Assembly (NCBI GenBank): GCA_037178675.1
Contig: JAYMGJ010000061.1
Coordinates: 62,001-126,000 of the forward strand
DNA from: Scleroderma bovista
Lineage: Eukaryota; Basidiomycota; Agaricomycetes; Boletales; Sclerodermataceae
DNA length: 64,000 nucleotides
Reading direction: 5' to 3'
The notes under the pieces are model-generated. The model saw only the letters and a list, made by a program, of their open reading frames with translations, had not been told where the DNA came from and did no database searches. Below, piece after piece: positions 1 through 11,077 of this stretch (its first letter is position 1; each line of letters begins with the position of its first letter). The position numbers were made by a program, and so were the translations under genes.

Positions 1-640
1 AGTAAAGAGTTTCGGGAATTCATGATGAACCTGGTTAACCTGCTCGACCGCCCTATGGATTGCCCCCCTTCACCCCAACGGAGTGAAACGATGTCTTCTA
101 TGCAGAAGGAGTGAGTCCTTCCTTGTACTTAGATGGCAATTGCATGCTCAAGAAGGGTGGCTACAGAGGTTTTCCACTGGTGTCCTTCCTGATGTTTGCT
201 CTGCCCTTCGTTGCTGGATTGCAACTTGTAAAGTGGGCTCACAATGTCTACAAGCAAACGTATGTACTCCTTTATAAACAAGTCTTCGTGTGATCGAGCT
301 TTGTTCCAGGCCCGAAGTGCAGCGGAATTTCATAGCATACATTGTTGACCTAACCAACGTGCTGGATATATTGTTCACCTTGACAGCCAGTAGAAGTGAG
401 GAAAACCTCAATATCAGAGCCATCAAAGCTGCCTACAAAGCCTACTTTGGATCAACGAGGAGGACGCATGTTCATACTCAGATTAGGGAATGTTCTCCCT
501 CGATCTTCGGGAGCAGTGGTGTTATTTCAGTGATAGAGACCCTCGTCCGACAGAGGTATGATACTGACAAGGAGCTGGCGAAGAGGATTGGGGAGGTCTC
601 AGCAAAATATTTGGAGGAGAAGGAGGCTTGGTACCCCTGA
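1..640 (+). CDS. C-terminal part of a membrane-tailed GTPase (upstream tandem copy, cut by window edge)
   Basis: The window opens exactly at an exon start whose protein (SKEFREFMMNLVNLLDRP) is nearly identical to the last exons of the GTPase gene at 3707-6194. It continues through a hydrophobic stretch (FPLVSFLMFALPFVAG), probably a membrane segment, then a helical tail ending at TGA 638-640 (residues EAWYP). The G domain lies outside the window. An intron ends at TTCCAG before the exon starting at about 314. One oddity: the downstream copy can splice at ATAG just before the membrane exon, but here the same site reads ATGG, so that acceptor is missing and this copy may be non-functional or spliced differently. 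Family: fungal AIG1/MMR-type P-loop GTPases. Its role is unknown. Confidence 0.6.
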
Positions 641-1018
641 GCTAGTATGTGACTCATTGCACTTCTGTACCATTGGCATCGACGCTTTCCATTTCACTAA
701 TTCACCATATACCGCAATTCTTACACTGTTTTACATACGCCCTTGACTTGTAGTATTACCATTGCTCTCATATTTTCCATTTTCCACCTACTCCGAGTGC
801 CTCTCCGTGATGATCTCTTTTGATTCCATGTGTACCGTGCTTTTCACTCCTGGATGGCCGTCCGACAAGCCGGGAACAAGCAATAGCCCCTGAGTCAAGC
901 ATGGCCAAATATCATCCTTACCAAATCAGGACTTGTAATCGGCCATTCAGGGACTCGGCAGCAGTTAGACGGACAAGATCGACTTAACAGACCCCGGTCC
1001 CCCTCCCCCGTAGACAGC
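641..1018. other. Spacer with possible decayed LINE sequence
   Basis: No gene was recognised. The last part (from about 840) leads into the LINE tail at 1019 and may be its degraded upstream portion, but the reading frame is broken. Confidence 0.4.
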
Positions 1019-1324
1019 CTCGTACAGCTACGCACGGGCCATGCCCCCCTCAATCACCACCTTTCCAGAATCGGGAGATCGCCCACCCCATCGTGCCCCA
1101 GGTGCGGAGCCAGCTATGAAATGGTGCATCGTTTCATTCTCATGTGCCCAGCATACCACACGGAAAGAAGAGGACTGCAGATGAAGATAGGGAATAGACG
1201 GATGGGACTAGAACACCTCTTAACGAGCAGCCACTCCATCAAGGACTTCTTACAGTTCCTCGCCAGCACTCGCCGCCTTGCCCGGACCTTTGGCGACCTC
1301 ACCCCCCCGGAACACAACACGTAA
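1019..1324 (+). mobile_element. 5'-truncated tail of a non-LTR retrotransposon (LINE)
   Basis: The frame open from 1019 to 1324 reads LVQLRTGHAPLNHHL, then a cysteine-histidine knuckle (CPRCGASYEMVHRF with a following C, spacing CX2CX7HX5C), then CPAYHTER, and ends shortly after a FLQFLASTRRL segment. This is the typical end of the reverse transcriptase/RNase H polyprotein of fungal LINEs, where the knuckle follows the RNase H region. About 100 residues remain and no reverse transcriptase core is present, so this is a dead fragment. It sits between the upstream GTPase tail and the kinase gene, inside the tandem cluster. Confidence 0.75.
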
Positions 1325-1766
1325 CGTGGCTCCTCTCCTCTCCTTTTTCTTTTCCAATCGTACTATACTAACGAATGTAATGGGAGAATTTCTTTAATTG
1401 CACGAATGTAAAGACTCCCGAACGGCTCTCCTCTCTCCCATAGCCACTTACCTATTTGTACCGAGATGAATCGATAAATCCTGACAGCTAGCGCATGACA
1501 ATGACCTCGGGGGGAAAGGAAATACGACTGCCTGGTGTTGGCCTGGTGAGCGCTTGAGCCTCCAAACTTATTATACAGAGCCACTTACTATGCCCCAAGC
1601 CCAACTTTCTCAGCGTCAAGACCTGTCGAGACCCGGGGTCAGAAGCAGTCATAATCTTCTCATTGGACATGTGTTGACCTGACGAGGACTGCGTGGCGTG
1701 GGGTTTCAAATCAGGCAATGGCCCCGTGATGTTGAGCGTCGTTGGCATCCTCTGACCATCATACTC

Positions 1767-3493
1767 ATGCAAAGTCCAGGACTCCAAGATGTGCTCAAAG
1801 AGGTGGCTGAATGCGCCTCTCGATACAGTATCAATCTCGATGGACGGGTTAGACGAGACCCGGCCATCCAGTTCCGTAGCCAGTGCGCTACTGTGTACAA
1901 AGGGATACTGGAATCACAAGATATGATGGTAGCGGTGAAGACCGTCATTATTCCTGGGGATCTTCAACAGCTTGATACATACAAGAGGGATATCAAGGTT
2001 GGATTGTCTCTACTTCCTACCATCTGCTGACGATTATGCAGAAAGCACTCCAGGAAGTACACACCTGGTCGAAACTATCCCACCCGAATGTCCTCCCGTT
2101 GCTTGGAATCACCACAGATTTTGATCACACAATTTCGATGGTGTCTGAGTGGATGGATAATGCAAATGCGCATCGATACGTGCAGAATCCCGAAGTTGAT
2201 CCTCGTCCATTGGTGAGTTTGTAACATGACAGATACTGAGCCACAAGTACATTCATGTCGTTCAGCTCCATGACATCGCACAGGGACTGCATTACTTGCA
2301 CACCTATGAGCCAGGTGCCATATTTCACGGCGATTTGAAAGGTGTACGTTGTATCTTTCTATCTATGGTTCTGTTTGGCAGAATACTTTGCTAGCAAAAT
2401 GTGTTGATATCGCCAGAGGGCCGTGCGCTCCTCACTGATTTCGGTTTCTCACGTGTCATCAACTCATCGTTCGGCATGACCCGACCACCCTCTGGTGTGG
2501 GTACCTTGCGTTGGATGGCCCCTGAAATTTTAGATGGTGGTGAGATAAGTGGTGCAAGCGACGTGTGGGCGTTTGGCATGACGTGCCTAGTCAGTGCTCC
2601 CATATTCATGTTAAGCAGTGGAAGTAACTTGATATTTACAGGAGCTATTCACCCGGACAGACCCGTTCCCTAAGTGTCAGACGATCCTGGCGGTCACATG
2701 TGCCATAGTGAAAGGACCTGATCGACCCAGTTTGGAAGTGACCCATTCTCGGTTAACGGATTGTTGGTGGAGCTTGTGTAGTTCATGCTGGAAACTTGAC
2801 CAGAAATCAAGACGATCGATTTCTGATGTTGTCAATAGAATCTCATATATCCTTGATCCAAAACTTGAGATATATGGTATGGTTCACCAGCCACATTTCC
2901 TGATCAGTATGTCTAATTCTTCTTGGCTAGGAATTGAGGTGCAGGATGCCAAGAAAGTGAAGTCCATCGAATTGAACATTAGTGGAAGGCCCCATACAGT
3001 TCCTAGGGAACGAGATGGCGCTGTTTTCCGTGCCGAATTCAGTCCGCCTCTGTAAGGAGTTAAACCAGCTTTTCTTCTTCCTGATATTCATATCCTCCGA
3101 TCACAACAGACGGCCAGGACCAGAGGAATTCTCTCTGTCGATCGCATATAAAAAATCAGGTCGACACCCAATTTTCGATCCTTTCGATGTCTACTCCAAT
3201 TCAAAAGACCACAGTTAGTGCAGGCGACGTGGTGTTCTTTGCACAACCTCATATTTCCGCAGAGTTCTGCAAAGAGATTGAAAAAATAAACATCGACCTC
3301 ACTCTTTCTGCAAGTGGATACATCTTGATCTGATGCAGATCTGACGAAAGCGTAACAGCAAACTTCTTCAACGCCTGGAAACGAATTTTTATCAGAGTTG
3401 GGTCAAAGTCCTCGGTGAGTATGGCAGATTGAGTATTTGGTGTACCAAGTCTAATATCCGCACATCAGTGCTCGCAGCTTAGGAAACAGGAAG
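1767..3493 (+). CDS. TKL-type protein kinase fused to a C2-like module; 3' end broken
   Basis: Spliced from ATG 1767, the protein has the kinase lysine (VAVKTV), an alpha-C glutamate (ALQEVHTW), the catalytic loop HGDLKGQN, TDFGFSRV, and the APE motif (RWMAPEI). HGD replaces HRD, as in many mushroom TKL kinases. Introns lie at 1998-2041, about 2215-2266, just after the HGDLKG codons, and near 2590-2641. The glycine loop is not recognisable. After the kinase domain (about 2840) the frame continues into a beta-rich module (GRPHTVPRERDGAVFRAEF, then EEFSLSIAYKKSG) that resembles the N-terminal module of the downstream GTPase. The last exon (3469-3493) is a 25-nt copy of that gene's P-loop micro-exon, after which homology is lost. 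Catalytic residues look complete, so an active kinase is possible. The substrate is unknown. Confidence 0.65.
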
Positions 3494-3556
3494 GTGATAC
3501 ACTTGTCATGCTACACCGGTCAATCCTGACGATTCTACAATGGTAGTCGGGAGTGC
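2933..3556 (+). repeat. Duplicated C2-like/P-loop block, copy A (copy B at about 3690-4345)
   Basis: Copy A and copy B share exon-intron layout: a module exon pair, an exon beginning with GAGTTC/GAATTC, an intron ending TAACAG, an intron opening GTGAGT/GTGAGC, a 25-nt micro-exon (3469-3493 and 4259-4283) and a 53-nt intron (3494-3546 and 4284-4336). Copy B runs on into GVGKSTLIN. Copy A diverges after TCGGGAGTG at about 3556, so its P-loop is destroyed. This shows a tandem duplication followed by loss of the G domain of the first copy. Confidence 0.65.
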
Positions 3557-3706
3557 CCCCCTCCGGGCGCACACCATCGCCGACGATGCCACCAGCTAGT
3601 AGACTGCAAATATTCCGTGCGGATTTATTCCAAGTGCCATTGTTTGGCAAATCTGACCTTGGTGCCAGGTATCGAGCTCATTTGCAGGGAGAGAGTAGAT
3701 TTTGCT

Positions 3707-6194
3707 ATGTTGATTATCGATGATCAGAGCCACTACCTCTCTAAGCACTCCAACGGCGATATCCTTTACGCAGACTTCGATCCCGCTCTGTAAGGGTGTC
3801 ATCCAGGCGGTCATCCTTGTGCTAATGGTGTCCTGGACCACTCAGAGAGACGGCATCCCAACAACCCTTTCTGTTGGTGACATATCTGAAGCAGGACTCC
3901 TCTTCGTCTCGGAGACCGCACAAGATGCAGTTCAAACCCAGTGATGTGCTTGCAAAATCGCGGAACGACGGTATTCCTTGAATATATCATTTCTACCTTA
4001 ATGGGTCTAATTTGCTGGGCGCCAGAATTCCGTCATGAAGATAAAAACTTCGATATTGTGTTTAAACTCTCCGTGGCATCCTCTGTGAGTAGATACACCT
4101 ACTACTGACAATGTACATTCCACGGAAGCATAACAGGAAGCTACTTCGGTGCCAGTACACAGATCTTCACTATATACTACCGAGGCTCTCCAGCAATGCC
4201 CACGGTGAGCCACACGGATCAGGTATCCGGTGTGCCAAATCTAACCTTTGTATATCAGCTTTCGCCTCTTAGTAATCGGGAAGGTGATGACTGATTTCAT
4301 ATGCCACCGATCGATCCTGACGACCCACTTCGGTAGTCTGGAGTTGGCAAGTCTACCCTGATCAACCTCACTTTTGGCATAAAAAGCGCTGTTAGGTTTC
4401 CGAAAGATGCGACGCCACCTGTGACTGATAGATCTGCTTAGTTCCCTGAACACGATAAACGAGGGAGGGCTGATATCACGCAGGGGCTGATCTCAAAGCA
4501 AAATGACCGATTCATCTTGCATGACAGTAAAGGTTTTGAATCGGGAGAAGACGATACTCTTACTGTTGTGACCAAGTTCATCAAGGAACGCAGGAATAAC
4601 GAGGATATCAAGGAACAGTTACATGCAGTTTGGTGCGCTAATTCAGCGAAGGCAATAAGAATGTTTCTGACAGACGGCTAAATAGGTTGTGTTTCCAGAT
4701 ACCCAATACCGAGGCTGGACAACGCATGATGGAGACAGGAATGGAAGAATTCCTACAGCAGAAGAAGGAGACCCTCGGGGATGGTGGGTGCAGCGGGTCC
4801 GCTCATTTGATGTTTAATGCTGACCTGTATCAGTTCCGACGATTTTCGTATTTACGAAATACGATGTGCTTACCACTGCGGTGGAAGATGCCTTGATGGA
4901 AAGTGTGGAGGACTACACTCCAGCGGACGTTGAATCGAAAGCGAAACAACTTGTGGAGGAGCGATGCGTTGAACCTATCAAGAAACTAACGAAGGAGACA
5001 AGTATCCCACACATTGCAGTCTCCAGTGAGTGTATGGTGCTGTGCCAAGTGTTACTCCAAATAAATCACCGGACGTAGTGAAACATCGCGACAAACTTGG
5101 AGAACTGATGCAGCTGACCTGTGAACAGGTTTCCGAATATTTCGGGAACCGGCCAGGTGTAGGAGCATTAACAGTACCTACTTCGCTTTTAATGGCTCAG
5201 AGAGTAGCCCCTCATTTGAACCCTCAAAGTTTGAACATAATTGAGAGGTCAATCAGGTAAGTTGTTTTCATTATGGTCGTATTGTTATCTGATGTTTCTC
5301 TTCAAGAGCTGGGAAAGAAAGTTTGTATCAATGCTATTTATTCGGCTACCCACTACTGACGTCTACTTCCAGAATATTGGCAGGCCATTTTTGCTGGAGC
5401 AGTGTTTACGGGGCACTCAATGCAAGATTGCCTCCGGGTAATTCACGATGACATTATTGGACTTTGGAACTTCCGCGACGAGGATAAAGTACGATTTGCC
5501 CATTCTCATCCATCATTTTATGTTCTCTAATCTAGGCGGCCTCTCACTGATAGCTCCTTCAGAGTAAAGAGTTTCGGGAATTCATGATGAACTTGGTTGA
5601 CCTGCTCGACCGTCCTATAGATTGCCCTCCTCCACTTCAACGGAGTGAAATGATGTCTTCTATGCAGGAGTGAGTCCTTCCTTGTACTTAGATAGCAATT
5701 GCATGCTCAAGAAGGGTGGCTGCAGAGGTTTTCCACTCTTCCTGATGTTTGCTCTGCCCTTCGTTGCTGGATTAGGACTCGTACAGTGGGTTCACAAGGT
5801 CTACCAGAAAACGTATGTACATCCTTTATAAACAAGTTTTCGCGTGATCGAGCTTTGTTCCAGGCCCGAAGTGCAGCGGAATTTCATAGCATACATTGTC
5901 GACCTAACCAACGTGTTGGATATATTGTTCACCTTGACGGCCAGCAGAAGTGAGGAAATCCTCAATATCAGAGCCATCAAAGCTGCCTACAAAGCCTACT
6001 ACGGATCAATGAGGAGGATGGATGTTCATGCTCAGATCAGGGGACGTTCTCTCTCGATCTTCAGGAGCGGTGGTGTTATTTCAGCGATAGAGACCCTCGT
6101 CCGTCAGAGGTATGTTATTGACGAGGAACTGACGAAAAGGATTGGGGAGGTCTCAGCAAAATATTTGGAGGGAGAGGAGTCTTGGTATCCCTGA
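3707..6194 (+). CDS. P-loop GTPase (AIG1/MMR type) with N-terminal C2-like module and C-terminal membrane segment
   Basis: Splicing gives one open frame of roughly 530 residues. Order: a beta-rich module (about 1-95), then FRLLVIGKSGVGKSTLIN (Walker A/G1), ILHDSKGFESG (G3, DSKG), TIFVFTKYD (G4, TKYD), a helical region, a hydrophobic segment (FPLFLMFALPFVAGLGLVQW) and a 120-residue helical tail. Visible introns include 4205-4258, 4284-4336, 4391-4441, 4633-4685 and 4782-4832. Two exons are tiny: 25 nt (4259-4283) and 14 nt (5307-5320, coding AGKEK). The in-frame stops seen on direct reading (for example TAG 4439-4441) all fall inside introns, so the gene appears intact. Related GTPases are multi-copy in mushrooms; their function is not established. 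The start at 3707 is the first ATG in the module and is uncertain. Confidence 0.7.
5563..6194 (+). repeat. Second copy of the segment at 1-640
   Basis: From AGTAAAGAGTTTCGGGAATT to the stop codon, this is a near-identical duplicate of 1-640, including both introns. It shows recent tandem duplication of the GTPase gene or gene conversion between copies. Confidence 0.85.
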
Positions 6195-6428
6195 ACTATG
6201 GCTGCACTTAGGTATCATTACCATCGACGCTTTAGTCAGCCACCGTATTTCGCAATCTGTCCTATACCATTTCACATATGTTCTTGTATCATATTATTGT
6301 AGGTACCATCGCTATGTAACTTCAATCCATACGGTACTCCGCACCAGGAAAACTACATGCATCTTAAGTAGATTAAGCACAGAACAGATGCATAATTTTT
6401 GGGAGTGATATAGTCTGTACTATTCCCT

Positions 6429-7461
6429 CTATTCAGGGACTGGCGTGAGTGCTCCTCTTGTTTTCCGCGGCTGGGGTACCGCTGTTGACATGGAGAATGT
6501 GCGCTTCAGAGCGGCAACATGCTTTCCAGGCTTCGAAGAGGACGTCACAAGAGATAGCGATTGCGACCCCCCTAGGGGGCGCGTCAACTTACGAGAAGTT
6601 GATACTTGGATATTGGGTGCAGATAGTTTGCGCTTTAAACCCGAAATGTCCACTACCAGTTTGTTGGATCCAGAAGCCTTGATTCCAGTGATAGAGCTAT
6701 TTGTGACAAGCCCGCCAGCACCCAAAGACCCCTTGCTGCTTTCAACGGGGTCAAGCATTGCCATCCAGAAGTCAAGTTCTTGGGAGAGCATCAAGTCATT
6801 CTGTTCCGTCTGGAATGACGATGCGTTAGCCAGGGATGCCGACATGCGCGTTTCGAGATCTTCTAAATGCCCTGTGAATCCAAAGGTGAGCGCCAGATCG
6901 AAAGTAATTGTAAGGCCCCACCTCTGAGAGGTCCTATAATGGGGCTTGGCAAATATTGTTCACGCAGGACATCGTTGACAAGGCGAACAAGGAGGCTACG
7001 GAAGTAGCTGTCGTTGTATTGGTCCGAATGCAACAACACCTCGATAGTGACATAACTCTCGTACATGCCAAAGGCAAGCTAAGAATTGTGTTAGAAGAAG
7101 TGCGCAAAGCCTGAAATCAATGCGACATACCCATAGAAGATCAACAAACTAGTGGTGCAATATTAGTTACCTGAGCCTCAGTTCAACAGTAAGAAAAGCG
7201 CACCTCTGCTTTCTCGTCGGCAGTCAGGGTTGGTTTAGAACGAAGCATGGCGAACATTTTGAAGCAAGTATTCTCAAAGGCCGCAACATCGACTTTGCTA
7301 CACTGAGATACGAGTGCAGCCTTGATCGCCTTCAATTCCGATGAGACGCGGACGTTTCCTTCAGTCAGCCCACTGTCCCAACAATACAAGCACATCAAAA
7401 CCTCGAACGCGACATCAGGATCAAGTGCGAGTTGGCTTGATTGAGAATTAGGCATCGGCAT
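6429..7461 (-). CDS. Unknown basidiomycete protein with disordered basic tail
   Basis: Four exons join cleanly on the minus strand. Exon 1 starts MPMPNSQSSQ and includes a cysteine-containing helical region. A short exon encodes FVDLLW, the next reads LAFGMYESYVTIEVLLHSDQ, and the last runs from GHLEDLETRM to the stop at 6429. Introns begin GTGCGC, GTATGT and GTGGGG. The N-terminal 150 residues look folded and helical. The C-terminal 130 residues are rich in S, T, K and R (SGLKRKLS, SKPGKHVAALKR) and probably disordered. An upstream ATG at 7614 is in frame but less likely. I do not recognise the family. It converges on the GTPase gene with a 234-bp gap. Confidence 0.6.
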
Positions 7462-8302
7462 TGCTTGTCGTCGAGAGGGAATGGAGGGAAGAGAGAGGGA
7501 CAGTGTTGTGTTGATCTTGTCCTCCACGGATCCAACGTTGAATATATGTTCTACGGTGAGAGCAAAGCGAAGTGGATGGGGGCCATTGTTCGTGTCCAGT
7601 GAGGGTCCGAGCACGCTCTAAATGTCATTCAATAGGTCCGATACGTGGGTGGAACGAAACAACTGCACCAGCTAAGGCAAAGCGTTGGGTGTGCCACACA
7701 CGGGAGCCACAAGACCTCAGGGACGTCACCCTCAAGGTCTTTGTCTCATCTGCACCCGCAACACGGTGGTGTTTCACTTTCAGGCACATGGCACTTCATG
7801 ACTCTCGTTGGCAGCATTGTCCGGTCGTCGGTCGAACAATAGTGGAATCTGCGGTGGAAAGTGGCAGTGATTCCAAGAGATAAAACCACTGGTTGATCCA
7901 TGATGTGATCAAGCAGGTGGAGTTGAATATATACTATAGGCGATGAGCGGTGTAGTGCCACTGCCAGTGTCAGTGAGTCACCGACCTCAACTTGACCTGT
8001 CGTCAGATTGCTCAGTACTTACAGTTACTTCTAGTAAGTGTTGGCCCAAGCCAAGCACCACAGCTCGGCAGCGAACGCAGAAACCAGTCGCCTCGCGAGT
8101 AACAACAGTAGCACCGATTTCCTCCGTTATGTATGGCTGGTAGCTGATTGAAACGTGTGGATCAATCATAGCGTAGTAACTTGGGAGGATCAGCCGCAAA
8201 TCTCTCTCCATGGTTGTTGTGCCTATATATGATGCATAAGATCGTACACCCCATCGTCATAGTACATAACTCTACCAAAGAGCAGCACCGCGAAAGCAAA
8301 AA
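7462..8302. other. Intergenic region
   Basis: Several short overlapping ORFs occur on both strands, but none shows a recognisable domain. It separates two minus-strand genes and should contain the promoter of the gene ending at 6429 and the 3' flank of the one ending at 8303. Confidence 0.4.
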
Positions 8303-10767
8303 TTACAAATTTGCCTTGAACTCAGGTTCCTCAAAATGCCTTTCGCCAGACTCCATCGTCTCACGCGCGACGACGCTTGATGCACGCGAATACAGACTCT
8401 CTGCACTGTCACAAGCGCGTGGATCAGAAATCTGCCACTGTGATGCAGGTGTTGGGGATGGGATGGATGACGACACGGTACGTTCCAGTCCCGGCGGAAA
8501 CCGCGGCTCAGATGCATCCAAAGGCGATAAAGCCCGCTGCCCGCTCTCCTCGTCCGACGCTCCATATTCCTCAGTCGCCAACCACGTCCCGAACGTCTCC
8601 GACTGTACAGAGCATGTAGAGCTAGATGAGTACCTTTTGGTCGGCGAAGACACTGGCGAGGTTGAGCGCATGATCTCGATTCCCTTGACCTTATTTGCTA
8701 AGGGGGTAGGCATAGGCATAGTGATGCTAGTGATGGTAGCAGTGTCGCGATCTGGATCAAGTGCGAATCTGTCCTGTGCAAAGCCTGATTTCTGTAGCTC
8801 AACTTGTACGCCAACTATTGGGGGAAAGAGTTAGCGCCTCGCTCCTGAAATCAATAAACGAGGAATGTTACTGACGGAACTGCTTGAGCCCAAGCCCGAA
8901 GTGTACCCTACACACCACGGCCAGAACACACGTAACAAGTAACAGGAAGTCTGCTACTACTGACAAGGCACCAAAGAATCTCCAAACGGTGAGTTCATAG
9001 CGGTAAAGTGCGCTGCTGAACATAAGGCCAGAAATGCTGAGCATGGCGAGGCTAAAAATGGCAAAGAACAAGAACAGCATTCTGTGTTCAAGACGAATAC
9101 AGTGTATGCCCTAAAGCAAGCACAAGTCAGTGAACAACGGGGGATAGGGTGGATCGGTCGTACGAACCGTCGAGAAGCATGGAAGGAGAAGCTATCACAT
9201 TGATCATTAGGAATAAAGCGAGATGCTCAAGAAACCTAATGCGTACCACAGCCGTGGAAATGAAAGCCACATCTTGCAAAGTGCTGTGCGAGTATGGCGC
9301 AATAATGTCGGTCTTACGCTTGTCAAACCAGGCCGCTGCAGACGCGATGGTATAGAAGGACGCAAATTGGAGAAAAACAGTGAACCAATGCATCAGCTAC
9401 GTGCGGATGCATCAGTATTGTCACCACCGTGAACCTGTGATTTGAAAATACCCTCAAGACACGGCTGACTATCGGAGATGAGCCAACATGACTAAACACC
9501 GCCCTCCCGTACGCCTGTAGCGGTGATGTTGTGGTAAGCTCTAGAGGGAAAACCTGCCTGGTCGATAAATGCTCACCTTGATTAATTTATATACCAGGAA
9601 GGTCATGCACAGAAAAGTAGCGCAATTGATTCCGATTATCTAGGGTCACGCAAACCACATTGAATGACAGCAAGAGCGGTAAGAGGCTTGATGACCCACT
9701 GCATAGCGAATGTTATCATCCGACCAATCACCTAGCACGTCTACCCCATGACACGCTCCATCAACGACCATGGTTCTGTATATTTTCTCCGCGCCCCGAT
9801 CCGTAAAAAGGCGTAAGAGGGTCCATGCGGTGTTAGCCGCGTGGCTGGCCAGGACAACGGTTCTGCAACAAAGACCCAAATTCAGCAATCATCCACCCCC
9901 AACTGGCAGCACACGCACGAGTGTGGGATTGACTCGATGATCAGCTGGCGAGAGGGAAGTTGTAAGCTGAAGAGCCTGCGTGTGTGGCACGGAAGATACG
10001 CACAGCAGCCAGCGAAATGGAGAACAACCAACACTGGAAAATGATGTATATGACGTCCTCACTCTTTGAATTGCGAAGACTAATAAACAACGGAATTGGT
10101 CGGTTAAGGACATGGGTAGAGGAAATCAGGTCGTACAAAGTTTCCAACCAAGTCAACGACTTCACGCATTCGATGCTCAGGGGCGTCGGCGACGAGGAAG
10201 CAGTCAGATTAGACACGATCACGCCCTGTACAGCACCTGTCCCGTTTACATACGGGGTGATCGAAACATCCCGACTCGAGACTGTTGTTGTGGCGTTGTC
10301 CGGGACAGCTGCGTCGGCACTCTCAGCAACTTCTAAGAATTTCGGATGGGAAAAGCCCCACCTTGATCAGCGACCATCGACCCACTGTACACGACCTCGC
10401 AAGCTGTACCGCGGACACCGGGGATCCCGTAACATATCTCGAGCATGTCGTCATGTGCGGATGCAAATCCCCTCTGGACGCCAGCCACATCGATGATGCT
10501 CGTCACCAATAGCCTGTTCTTCATGCTACGAGTGAGCGTTAAACCACCCAACGTCGACTGTGTGATGCATGTTGCAAGGGCAAGCAGGAAGAAGCACAGG
10601 GTGGTGTACGACGTGGTCACGCGGGTGTACTACATCATATCCGGGTTTATTCAGGTTGGTTAAGCATCTCGAGACAATCCTGGAGAAGGAAACCACAGAG
10701 TGAGTGTGCGTACCCGTTTTATCATCGCGGCTCTGAAAGAGGTCCTGAGGGTATCTTTGATCAACAT
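8303..10767 (-). CDS. Multi-spanning membrane protein of unknown family
   Basis: A chain of minus-strand exons encodes hydrophobic helices: TLCFFLLALATCITQ near 10600-10550, IYIIFQCWLFSISLAAVRIF near 10040, a stretch near 9870-9800, MHWFTVFLQFASFYTIASAA near 9390, LEHLALFLMINVIASPSMLL near 9230, and two helices at 9080-8900. A soluble N-glycosylation-rich loop (NGTGAVQGVIVSNLTASSS) lies near 10240-10200. The C-terminal 150 residues are a cytosol-like serine-rich tail ending KANL at 8303. The most plausible start is ATG 10767 (MLIKDTLRTSF). I counted about seven helices but could not fix every splice site. The arrangement resembles the many uncharacterised fungal 7-TM proteins; no ligand or transport motif is seen. 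Confidence 0.5.
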
Positions 10768-11077
10768 CTTGCACTATAGGGGGTATCGAAAAACCACGAT
10801 CCAGTCGCGAGACTTCAGCCAGCTGGAAGCCCGATTAAATGAAGGAACTTGAGAGAGAGGAGGAAGAAGGCGCAAAGAGGCCAAGTAACACCTGGTTACG
10901 AGGAAAGGGTTCCACATCTACACTGCCTGGCATTTTATTGTGGAACAGGACTTTCTTGACAAGCATTGCCACGATGAAGGACTCTGATCACGGAGGCAGT
11001 TGTCTTGGACACAGCCACATAAATATCCCATCATTATTTCGTACTAATGTAGTAAGCCACAAGATAGGCTATGTAGT

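Noticed and set aside
4391..4441. In-frame TAG in the G domain, read as a pseudogene signal
   Set aside because: A 51-nt GT-AG intron (GTTAGG...GCTTAG) with a branch-like ACTGAT removes it and gives FGIKSA-FPEHDKRG.
8181..8834. 217-codon plus-strand ORF
   Set aside because: It lies opposite the serine-rich tail of the minus-strand membrane protein, has no domain and is probably a shadow.
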